DNA from: Woeseia sp.
Lineage (GTDB): Bacteria; Pseudomonadota; Gammaproteobacteria; Steroidobacterales; Woeseiaceae
Direction of reading: 5' to 3'
DNA length: 5,435 bases
Assembly (NCBI GenBank): GCA_018701055.1
Contig: JABIUH010000440.1
Span: 1 to 5,435, forward strand
Shown here in pieces: positions 1-5,125 of this stretch. The translations under genes were made by a program, and so were the position numbers. The notes under the pieces are model-generated. The model was given only the letters and a program-made list of their open reading frames with translations, searched no databases and had not been told where the DNA came from. How positions within the stretch are numbered: the stretch's first letter is position 1; the number at the start of each line of letters is the position of its first letter.

Positions 1-2
1 AA

Positions 3-251
3 ATTAGAGATGAGGCACATCGTTTTGCGATAACCGGTCATCGGCAGCGGCGAGACAAAGCAAGAAGAACATCGCGGCTGGAGGAGATACCTGGTCTTGG
101 CCCTAAACGGCGACGGGAGCTTCTCAGGCAATTTGGGGGATTGCAGGGCGTACGTGGCGCTGGGATCGACGATTTGGTCAAGGTAAAAGGGATCAGTCGA
201 TCAATGGCGGAAAGCATCTACAACGATCTGCATCTTGACGGCAATATCTGA
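3..251 (+). CDS. uvrC: UvrC, excinuclease ABC subunit C (C-terminal 82 residues only)
   Basis: This is the 3' end of the gene for UvrC, the nuclease that cuts on both sides of a lesion in UvrABC nucleotide excision repair. The reading frame is open from the window edge, so the start and both catalytic domains lie outside. The visible part begins with IRDEAHRFAITGHR, the conserved end of the RNase H-like endonuclease domain, followed by a basic stretch. Then comes the tandem helix-hairpin-helix (HhH) DNA-binding domain: a first hairpin at IPGLGP (visible residues 29-34) leading into KRRRELLRQFGGLQGV, and a second at VKGIS (61-65) leading into the usual final helix, AESIYNDLH. The protein stops where UvrC normally stops, so nothing suggests a truncated C-terminus. 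pgsA follows after 17 bases on the same strand, the usual gammaproteobacterial order, and the two are probably cotranscribed. Confidence 0.96.
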   Translation: MRDEAHRFAITGHRQRRDKARRTSRLEEIPGLGPKRRRELLRQFGGLQGVRGAGIDDLVKVKGISRSMAESIYNDLHLDGNI

Positions 252-268
252 ACACGGCGGGTCCAATC

Positions 269-844
269 GTGAAGGCAAATATTCCGAACATCCTGACTTG
301 GATTCGAATTGGTGCAATTCCACTCGTCGTTTGGTGTTTCTTCAGTGATATTCGCATTGAGGGCAGTAATCTTGCCCGGCCTATCGCCGGCATTTTGTTT
401 GGGCTTGCCGCGATCACAGATTTGTTGGATGGCTACATCGCACGGCGACTGAACCAGACTTCGCGTTTCGGGGAGTTTCTCGATCCAGTCGCCGACAAGC
501 TTATGGTCGCCACGTCGCTGGTTCTCCTCGTGCATACAGACCCACGGATTGCGGTCGCGGTGGTTGCGGCCGTGATTATCGGGCGCGAGATTACGGTGTC
601 TGCTCTGCGGGAGTGGATGGCAGGAATTGGTGCCAGGGCCGATGTGGCGGTTGGCTCATCGGGCAAGATTAAAACAACATTACAAATGTTCGGCATCGCA
701 TTCATGGTTTACGAACACGCGCTTTTCGGGGTTGATGTTTACGTGTTGGGCTATTATTTGTTGTTAGCTGCCGCGGTCATGACTTTGTGGTCGATGTTTG
801 TCTATTTGCGCGCTGCATGGCCAACGATGATGAAAAACACTTAG
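269..844 (+). CDS. pgsA: CDP-diacylglycerol--glycerol-3-phosphate 3-phosphatidyltransferase
   Basis: PgsA is an inner-membrane enzyme that transfers a phosphatidyl group from CDP-diacylglycerol to glycerol 3-phosphate, giving phosphatidylglycerol phosphate, the committed step to phosphatidylglycerol and cardiolipin. The 191 residues match the family length. The CDP-alcohol phosphatidyltransferase signature is complete: D51, D54-G55, A58-R59, G68, D72 and D76 fit DxxDGxxAR-x8-GxxxDxxxD, the metal and CDP site. Hydrophobic segments near residues 5-25, 37-53, 78-102 and 148-182 fit a multi-pass membrane protein. The start is GTG at 269: the family begins MNIPNxLTxxRI and this one reads MKANIPNILTWIRI, with no better ATG nearby. 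The ribosome site is weak (GGCGGGT, 256-262), so translation may be coupled to uvrC, whose stop is 17 bases upstream. No clear terminator follows; there is only a run of six T at 865-870. Confidence 0.97.
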   Translation: MKANIPNILTWIRIGAIPLVVWCFFSDIRIEGSNLARPIAGILFGLAAITDLLDGYIARRLNQTSRFGEFLDPVADKLMVATSLVLLVHTDPRIAVAVVAAVIIGREITVSALREWMAGIGARADVAVGSSGKIKTTLQMFGIAFMVYEHALFGVDVYVLGYYLLLAAAVMTLWSMFVYLRAAWPTMMKNT

Positions 845-912
845 CAAGTTGGTAACTGATGGCCTTTTTTCTCGGTTATCACAATAATCTTCCCGCTATT
901 TCACGGATGTCC

Positions 913-940
913 TTGACAGCGGCCAGTGGTGGGCTAAAAT
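913..940 (+). promoter_or_regulatory. Sigma70-type promoter of tRNA-Gly
   Basis: A perfect -35 box TTGACA (913-918) is separated by 16 bases from a -10 box TAAAAT (935-940). Transcription would start near 947, about 24 bases before the mature tRNA. The bases after the -10 box are rich in C and G (GCCCCTC), as in stringently controlled stable-RNA promoters, so growth-rate control is a reasonable inference. Confidence 0.75.
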
Positions 941-970
941 TTCGCCCCTCTCAGGGAAAGGGAGCACTAA

Positions 971-1045
971 GCGGGTGTAGCTCAGCGGTAGAGCACTTCG
1001 TTGCCAACGAAGATGTCGTGAGTTCAATCCTCATCACCCGCTCCA
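971..1045 (+). tRNA. glyW: tRNA-Gly (anticodon GCC)
   Basis: A complete cloverleaf can be folded by eye. The acceptor stem GCGGGTG (971-977) pairs fully with CACCCGC (1035-1041). The D arm is GCTC-AGCGGTA-GAGC. The anticodon stem CTTCG/CGAAG encloses loop TTGCCAA with anticodon GCC at 1003-1005. The T arm (1018-1034) has loop TTCAATC. The discriminator is T1042 and CCA is encoded at 1043-1045. The gene follows pgsA as glyW does in E. coli, but here a terminator-like hairpin and three protein genes separate it from tRNA-Cys. The symbol is given by synteny. Confidence 0.97.
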
Positions 1046-1052
1046 ATTTTGC

Positions 1053-1075
1053 AAGGCCGCCTTCTGGGCGGCCTT
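1053..1075 (+). terminator. Hairpin terminator after tRNA-Gly
   Basis: AAGGCCGCC (1053-1061) and GGCGGCCTT (1067-1075) form a perfect 9-bp stem with a 5-base loop, eight bases after the encoded CCA of tRNA-Gly. The stem is very GC-rich, but only scattered T residues follow (CGTCGTTCT) instead of a solid T run. It may therefore be an imperfect intrinsic terminator or a 3' processing stop. It would end the tRNA-Gly transcript before the VOC gene. Confidence 0.6.
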
Positions 1076-1132
1076 CGTCGTTCTACCCGAACTAGGACCG
1101 TAGACGACACGTGGCGGGTCGGGGATCGTGAC

Positions 1133-1558
1133 ATGGTGCCCAGGACTGAGTTGGAGAGGCCACATGAAACATCAATTGCGCATATTGCACCGGTTTTCAG
1201 CGACTACGACGAGTCGATTGACTGCTATACGAAGAAGCTCAATTTTGAGTTGATTGAGGACCCCTGCCAGGCGGCTCAGGATAAGCGGTGGGTAATTGTG
1301 TCGCCTCCCAATTCTTCAGGCACATCATTATTGCTGGCGCGAGCGGCAACAGCCGGGCAGCGAGAATTTGTCGGAAATCAATCGGGTGGTCGGGTCTTCC
1401 TCTACTTGAGTACCGACGTTTTCTGGCGGGATTTTGAGAAAATGAATAGTGACGGTATTCGGTTCGTCCGTGAGCCTAAAGAGGCAGATCACGGCACGGT
1501 GGCAGGGTTTGCAGATCTCTACGGCAACCTTTGGGATCTCATTGAGTTCAAGACATAA
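1133..1558 (+). CDS. VOC (glyoxalase/bleomycin-resistance fold) family protein
   Basis: This predicted cytosolic protein of 141 residues belongs to the vicinal-oxygen-chelate superfamily, whose members are small metal-dependent lyases, isomerases, dioxygenases or binding proteins. Two beta-alpha-beta-beta-beta modules are visible. The first starts IAHIAPVFSDYDESIDCYTKKL (about 15-36), where H17 is a likely metal ligand. The second starts around GGRVFLYLSTDVFWRDFEKM (85-104) and ends FADLYGNLWDLIEF (126-139), where E138 is another likely ligand. VIVSPPNSSGTSLLLARA and NQSGGRVFLY are typical of a widespread uncharacterised VOC subgroup, so the substrate is unknown. The start is uncertain. ATG at 1133 is the first in-frame ATG beyond the tRNA-Gly terminator, with a weak GGGG ribosome site; an in-frame TTG lies at 1151. 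A stronger site (GGAGAGG, 1153-1159) precedes an ATG at 1164 that is in another frame. The gene lies between terminator-like and promoter-like sequences and seems to be transcribed alone. Confidence 0.85.
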   Translation: MVPRTELERPHETSIAHIAPVFSDYDESIDCYTKKLNFELIEDPCQAAQDKRWVIVSPPNSSGTSLLLARAATAGQREFVGNQSGGRVFLYLSTDVFWRDFEKMNSDGIRFVREPKEADHGTVAGFADLYGNLWDLIEFKT

Positions 1559-1749
1559 CGATTGATATAGCGGATGACACATTTTAGTTGTCGATGCACG
1601 CAGCGATGGTGTAGCGGGTTCCGTATGGAGCTGTGACCTGCTGTGTTTCGATAAAAATAGTTTGCGCGCACAATCGGCTAGTGATGGGAAGCTTTGATTT
1701 TTTGCATCACGCTAGGGAAAGTCATTTAAAAACAATGGCTTACAAATGC
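1559..1749. other. Intergenic stretch with an inverted repeat, no gene seen
   Basis: No convincing coding sequence was found here. The clearest structure is GTGATG (1681-1686) facing CATCAC (1705-1710), extended by CTA (1678-1680) and TAG (1713-1715) across a two-base bulge. It has an 18-base loop containing an AAGCTT palindrome and a run of T. It could be the 3' end of the VOC transcript or an operator for the FHA-gene promoter about 40 bases further on. Neither use is proven. Confidence 0.35.
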
Positions 1750-1778
1750 TTTACATAATCCATGTCCTGACCTACACT
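1750..1778 (+). promoter_or_regulatory. Sigma70-type promoter of the FHA gene
   Basis: TTTACA (1750-1755) and TACACT (1773-1778) are separated by an ideal 17 bases, each close to its consensus. The predicted transcription start near 1785 leaves a leader of about 62 bases before the ATG at 1848. The leader contains a hairpin, GCCTTT (1805-1810) with AAAGGC (1825-1830) around a small inner GCG/CGC stem. It ends five bases before the ribosome site GAGGT (1836-1840). Confidence 0.6.
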
Positions 1779-1847
1779 CGAACCGTCCGGAATAATAAAC
1801 AAGAGCCTTTCGCGATACGCAAGAAAAGGCCAGTCGAGGTAGTGCCA

Positions 1848-3146
1848 ATGAATGAGGGGAACCCTGTGCCAACAGCGGCTACGTTGTTGGACGAAATCGA
1901 ACCAGAATCGCCATTCACCACGAAAATATCGCTTGCAGCAAACGAAAAGCTTGCGTGCGCGCTTGAGGGCGACCAGCTTCTGGCCATTCTCGATAGTGGT
2001 TGGAGCGCTGGATCAGATGATCTGATCGCAAGTTTTATTGAGTCGGCTGGCGACAGCACTTTTGTCGCGAGAGTCTCGGGAAGTTGTCGCAAAGAGATCG
2101 ACGGGTTGCGGCAATTGGTGCAGCCAATCGGTGTGGATCCCGCAAAACTCGGTTTTGCCGATCTCGAGAATGTTTTTTCGAGATTTGTTGCGTTCCAGGA
2201 AAAAAGAAAACGGCGCTCGATAGTTGTGATGGAGGAAAACGCCGGAAACCGTCGCTGGATCTACAAGAGAATTCAACAAATTCTAGACATTGATAAGACC
2301 GGAAAGTCTGGGGTGTCTATTATTCTTAAGCGGTGTTCGGGCTACAACGAGTTAGCCGATGAGCCGGGACTGCCCAAGAGTATTTTGGCAAAAGGGGCGC
2401 GCATATCGCTAATGCCGTTCCGGCCGGCGGATACCCGGCAATTCGTACGCTGGAGAATTAATGCTGCAGCGACCGCAGAAATTGATCGGATATTCGATTT
2501 TCAGGCGATTACGCTTATTCACGAATTAGCGGATGGCGTGCCGGATGTGGTCGACGCACTTTGCTGTGCGGCGCTTGAGCTGGCAGATGACGAAGACATC
2601 GCGCCCGTGACCACCGATATAGTGACTCGCGCTAGAGAAAAGCTTGGACTCTCTCTGCCCGATAAATCTGCAACGAATACCTTTGATGCGATTCCGACTC
2701 TGCCTGTTCCTGTGCCGAATTTGCCAAGAATTGTTGTTACGTATAAGGGAAAGAAACAAAACGAAATCGAGATTGGGAAAAAACGAATATCGATCGGCAG
2801 AGCGCAGGAAAATGATGTTTGTATTGAAAGTCAATTCATTAGTCGGACGCATGCCGCAATCATTCGTGACGGCGTGTCGATGGCCGTGGTCGACCTGGAC
2901 AGCCGGAACGGTACCTACGTCAATTCACGGAAGATTCGCGCGCAAACAATAAATCATCAAGACGAAATCAAAGTGGGATATCACACTATTCGTTTTCTTG
3001 ATCCGGATTCGCCTACTCGTGTTTCCTTGAATGGAGTTAGAATGTCTCGCTCAGCTCGACCACGATATATGGCTAGTAGCGCAGGTGCTGCCGGCACTGC
3101 AGCAAGCGCGATGCGGACGACGCTCACCGAGACCGACGGACTTTAG
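1848..3146 (+). CDS. Degenerate ExeA/GspA-like AAA+ module fused to a C-terminal FHA domain
   Basis: This is a predicted cytosolic protein of 432 residues. Residues about 30-267 resemble the ExeA/GspA/MshM family of AAA+ ATPases: strand VARVSG, a Walker B-like SIVVMEEN (124-131), strand GVSIILKRC, then RISLMPFRPADTRQFVRWRI and the lid-like HELADGVPDVVDALCCAALELA. Key residues are missing. The P-loop position reads GWSAGSDD (51-58) with no lysine, and the family GxPR arginine is D233, so ATP hydrolysis is unlikely. A proline-rich linker (about 282-293) leads to a complete FHA domain (about 293-385): G317-R318, S332-R333-x-H335 and N354-G355, the set that binds phosphothreonine. An alanine-rich tail rich in threonine ends the protein. 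ATG 1848 is preferred over longer starts because GAGGT lies seven bases upstream and the longer forms would overlap the promoter. Function is unknown; a phospho-dependent scaffold is an inference. No kinase or phosphatase gene is visible nearby. Confidence 0.88.
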   Translation: MNEGNPVPTAATLLDEIEPESPFTTKISLAANEKLACALEGDQLLAILDSGWSAGSDDLIASFIESAGDSTFVARVSGSCRKEIDGLRQLVQPIGVDPAKLGFADLENVFSRFVAFQEKRKRRSIVVMEENAGNRRWIYKRIQQILDIDKTGKSGVSIILKRCSGYNELADEPGLPKSILAKGARISLMPFRPADTRQFVRWRINAAATAEIDRIFDFQAITLIHELADGVPDVVDALCCAALELADDEDIAPVTTDIVTRAREKLGLSLPDKSATNTFDAIPTLPVPVPNLPRIVVTYKGKKQNEIEIGKKRISIGRAQENDVCIESQFISRTHAAIIRDGVSMAVVDLDSRNGTYVNSRKIRAQTINHQDEIKVGYHTIRFLDPDSPTRVSLNGVRMSRSARPRYMASSAGAAGTAASAMRTTLTETDGL

Positions 3147-3162
3147 ATAAGACCCGTAGGAT

Positions 3163-4407
3163 CTAGCGAATCGGCAAAAGTGCGATCGGTATGGTCGCGC
3201 TTTTGACGTTGTACTCATGATCCGTTTCGGCCGTCCAGACCAAAAGCAGATCCGTTCCATTGCTGACCAGCTGAGGAACGCTGAAAGCGAACACGTCTGG
3301 CGCTTCGGCCACTACGTAATCTGCGGATTGACCGCCTTGTTGAGAAACTCGTTTCAGCATTAGATTCGCGCGCCCGCCGCTGACAGATCGTAGCCAACTC
3401 ACCACTAAATCTCCGTCTGGAAGTAGCGCAGACCCGGCGCGCCCTAGCGGTTTATCAGCATCGATCTCGATGGGTGCTGCGAACGAGCGCCCGGCATCAT
3501 TTGACCAGGCGGCTTTTACCCTTGGTTCTTCGTTTGCGCCAGTGAACCAGGTGGCAGCGACCGTTTTGCCATGGGCTTTGATGATGGGACCATTGACGGG
3601 ACAGGCGGCAATGTCCCACGCATCATCATTAACCGGCACCCCTTTCTGCCAGGCACCGTCAACTCTTCTGGAAATAAAGATGTCTCGTTGTTCGTCGACC
3701 GTTCTATTTCTGTAGATGGCCACAGGGCCAGAGGCCGTGAGCGCGACGTCCGTTTGGCAGCAATCGCAAACTAAGTCATCCAAAAGCACGCCGTCAGACT
3801 CCGTTTGGCCATTTGAGTACGTGCCCGCACGAAGCGTCATGCCACTGGCACGAACATCGTTTTGGTCATATTCATTGGCGGATTTCCGACCATCGAGCCA
3901 AACCGCCCCTAATCTGTCGCCATCATTGAACAAGCTGACAAAACCGTGTTCGGTTGGAGTGCCGTCCTTGTGGGTCAGGAAGGATTCGGACCACGTGACG
4001 CCTGAGTCGCTAGAGAGCGCGACATTAACGTCGTAAGCGTATCCCCCTGCGGGTTGGCTTACGAGCCAATGTGCAGCCCACAGAGACTCTGAAACGGCGA
4101 CAACGGATGGAAAATCGGCCCAATTGACGAACCAGTTGTCCCCACGAGTGACCTCGATCGGCGTTGACCAGCCATTTCCCTCAAAGCGGCTGAATTTGAG
4201 TGCATGACCGTCGCCGTTTGGTTCAATCCAGCTCAGGAGCGTGGTCCCATCGTGTCCGTGGGAAAGATTGGGTGCCATGCTGCCGTTCGCCGCGGGACTT
4301 TCTAGCATGTCGATCGTGGTGTTAGGCGGCTCAGAGGGGGCGCAGGCCGCGACCAAGGCGAGACAGGCTAATGCGCAAAGTTGGTGCATAGGAATTCGTT
4401 CATTCAT
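3163..4407 (-). CDS. Predicted lipoprotein with sialidase-like (Asp-box) beta-propeller
   Basis: This predicted secreted lipoprotein has 414 residues. A short basic N-terminus is followed by a hydrophobic segment and lipobox VAAC, with lipidation expected at C22. The next residue is alanine, which favours the outer membrane. The body has an Asp-box SSDSGVTW (132-139) and a second, weaker one, SNDAGRSF (302-309), plus repeated strand patterns such as LGAVWLDGR, VAATWFTG, LVVSWLRS and LLLVWTAE. These indicate a six-bladed BNR/sialidase-type propeller. The usual arginine triad of true sialidases cannot be assigned with confidence, so sialidase activity should not be assumed. A cluster CDCCQT (214-219) plus C269 may bind metal or form disulfides. 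ATG 4407 supplies the positive charge R4; ATG 4389 is the main alternative and would suit a possible promoter with its -10 at 4419-4414. A TTG at 4458 would run into the tRNA promoter. The gene is divergent from tRNA-Cys and convergent with the FHA gene. Confidence 0.85.
   Translation of the reverse strand: MNERIPMHQLCALACLALVAACAPSEPPNTTIDMLESPAANGSMAPNLSHGHDGTTLLSWIEPNGDGHALKFSRFEGNGWSTPIEVTRGDNWFVNWADFPSVVAVSESLWAAHWLVSQPAGGYAYDVNVALSSDSGVTWSESFLTHKDGTPTEHGFVSLFNDGDRLGAVWLDGRKSANEYDQNDVRASGMTLRAGTYSNGQTESDGVLLDDLVCDCCQTDVALTASGPVAIYRNRTVDEQRDIFISRRVDGAWQKGVPVNDDAWDIAACPVNGPIIKAHGKTVAATWFTGANEEPRVKAAWSNDAGRSFAAPIEIDADKPLGRAGSALLPDGDLVVSWLRSVSGGRANLMLKRVSQQGGQSADYVVAEAPDVFAFSVPQLVSNGTDLLLVWTAETDHEYNVKSATIPIALLPIR
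3176..3204. terminator. Candidate bidirectional terminator between convergent genes
   Basis: AAAAGTGCGA (3176-3185) and TCGCGCTTTT (3195-3204) form a 10-bp stem with one wobble or mismatch and a 9-base loop. A runs on one side and T runs on the other let it act on both strands. It lies just after the FHA stop codon but inside the last codons of the convergent lipoprotein gene, because only 16 bases separate the two stop codons. It suits the FHA transcript well; for the lipoprotein transcript it would act before the stop codon, which argues against strong use on that strand. Confidence 0.5.
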
Positions 4408-4459
4408 GGGCCCATTATGGCTGCGTACCGGGGAATTTACCAAGTTTTCGATATTCAAA

Positions 4460-4487
4460 TTGATTCGGTGGCGGAGGGCGTTATACT
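4460..4487 (+). promoter_or_regulatory. Promoter of the tRNA-Cys/tRNA-Leu unit
   Basis: TTGATT (4460-4465) and TATACT (4482-4487) are 16 bases apart. A start near 4494 would give a leader of about 56 bases before tRNA-Cys. Because tRNA-Gly ends in a terminator-like hairpin more than 3 kb upstream, with an opposing gene between, these two tRNAs need a promoter of their own, and this is the best candidate. Confidence 0.65.
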
Positions 4488-4497
4488 GCGATGCCTC

Positions 4498-4519
4498 AGC
4501 ACATCTGTGCTATGTTTTT
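4498..4519 (+). other. Small hairpin plus T run in the tRNA leader
   Basis: AGCAC (4498-4502) pairs with GTGCT (4507-4511) across a four-base loop, and five T follow at 4515-4519. It lies in the leader RNA between the promoter and tRNA-Cys. It could cause a pause, weak attenuation or processing, or it could be chance, since the stem is only five base pairs. Confidence 0.35.
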
Positions 4520-4549
4520 CTCGCTAATTTTCACGTTAGGCCAACCTAC

Positions 4550-4623
4550 GGCTAGGTGGCAGAGTGGTTATGCAGCGGCCTGCAAAGCCGCGGACATCGG
4601 TTCGATTCCGTTCCTAGCCTCCA
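4550..4623 (+). tRNA. cysT: tRNA-Cys (anticodon GCA)
   Basis: The acceptor stem GGCTAGG (4550-4556) pairs fully with CCTAGCC (4613-4619). The discriminator is T4620, the U73 identity base of tRNA-Cys, and CCA is encoded at 4621-4623. The anticodon stem GCGGC/GCCGC encloses loop CTGCAAA with anticodon GCA at 4582-4584. The T loop is TTCGATT. tRNA-Leu starts 16 bases downstream, so the two are one transcript. The symbol is given by synteny with E. coli. Confidence 0.97.
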
Positions 4624-4639
4624 TTTTAAACTTGAGCAT

Positions 4640-4726
4640 GCCCGGGTGGCGGAACTGGTAGACGCTGCGGACTTAAAATCCGTTTCTCGAAAGAGAGTGC
4701 GGGTTCGATTCCCGCCTCGGGCACCA
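4640..4726 (+). tRNA. leuZ: tRNA-Leu (anticodon UAA)
   Basis: The acceptor stem GCCCGGG (4640-4646) pairs with CTCGGGC (4716-4722) with one G-U pair. The discriminator is A4723, the usual base for leucine, and CCA is encoded at 4724-4726. The anticodon stem GCGGA/TCCGT encloses loop CTTAAAA with anticodon TAA at 4674-4676. The long variable arm (TTTCTCGAAAGAGAG region) marks a class II tRNA. It reads UUA codons, and UUG by wobble. It is the last gene of the tRNA unit, as leuZ is in E. coli. Confidence 0.97.
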
Positions 4727-4775
4727 ATAATAACAACGACTTACTGGTCATTTCTCTAGACTTCCTCATGATGTG

Positions 4776-4797
4776 ATGTGGGTTTGTCCCATATTTT
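4776..4797 (+). terminator. Candidate terminator of the tRNA-Cys/tRNA-Leu unit
   Basis: ATGTGGG (4776-4782) pairs with CCCATAT (4788-4794) through seven base pairs, one of them G-U, around loop TTTGT. A run of T at 4794-4797 follows at once. It lies about 50 bases after tRNA-Leu and before the cupin gene, the expected place for an intrinsic terminator. Confidence 0.5.
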
Positions 4798-4812
4798 CAT
4801 ACTCAAGATAAT
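4784..4812 (+). promoter_or_regulatory. Possible promoter of the cupin gene
   Basis: TTGTCC (4784-4789) and GATAAT (4807-4812) are 17 bases apart. The -10 box matches consensus at five of six bases; the -35 box is poorer and overlaps the candidate tRNA terminator. A start near 4819 would leave a leader of about 16 bases that just includes the AGGA ribosome site. Confidence 0.35.
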
Positions 4813-4834
4813 TCCATTTACTCAGGATGCAGAG

Positions 4835-5125
4835 ATGGTAAGAAATAGGCCAAGGGCCGTTGCTAAGACTCAAATTGAAAACGAAAGAGTCATAATCACT
4901 GAATGGCGATTCGTAGCTGGTGCGGAAACTGGCTGGCACAAGCATGGTTATGAATACGTTGTTGTGCCAGGTATGAATGGGAATTTACTTATCGAATCCG
5001 ACGAAGGCGAAAACATTTCAGAACTGATTGCTGGGCAGTCTTACTACAGACCAATTGGCGTAGAACACAATGTGGTTAATGCGAACGACTTTGAGTTCTA
5101 TTTTGTTGAGATTGAGTTGCGGTAA
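4835..5125 (+). CDS. Small single-domain cupin protein
   Basis: This is a 96-residue protein forming one cupin barrel (cupin_2 type). The first cupin motif is TGWHKHGYEYVVVPGMNG, with metal ligands H35 and H37 and probably E40. The second is GQSYYRPIGVEHNVVN (67-82), which fits Gx5PxGxxHx3N exactly and supplies H78. A mononuclear metal site is therefore likely, but cupins of this size range from enzymes to sensors and the substrate cannot be predicted. There is no signal peptide, so it should be cytosolic. The start at ATG 4835 has AGGA at 4823-4826; a longer frame from 4778 would begin inside the candidate terminator and lacks a ribosome site. It stands alone after tRNA-Leu. Three 60-base blocks within it hold only 24, 26 and 25 G+C, lower than much of the window, which hints at a different origin. 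Confidence 0.88.
   Translation: MVRNRPRAVAKTQIENERVIITEWRFVAGAETGWHKHGYEYVVVPGMNGNLLIESDEGENISELIAGQSYYRPIGVEHNVVNANDFEFYFVEIELR

Noticed and set aside
859..1095. 78-codon open frame on the plus strand
   Set aside because: It runs straight through the tRNA-Gly promoter, the tRNA and its terminator, and has no protein-like pattern.
1077..1108. Inverted repeat GTCGT-t-CTA / TAG-ACGAC before the VOC gene
   Set aside because: The stem is bulged with a 15-base loop and lies next to the tRNA terminator; there is no sign of an operator or a separate RNA.
1746..1847. N-terminal extension of the FHA protein from ATG 1746
   Set aside because: It would start upstream of the -35 box of the predicted promoter and has no ribosome site, while ATG 1848 has an ideal one.
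3716..4036. 106-codon plus-strand frame inside the lipoprotein gene
   Set aside because: It is a shadow of the opposite strand; the minus-strand protein has a lipobox, Asp-boxes and propeller strands.
4556..4759. 67-codon open frame on the plus strand
   Set aside because: It lies over tRNA-Cys and tRNA-Leu; its peptide is the well-known false translation of tRNA genes.
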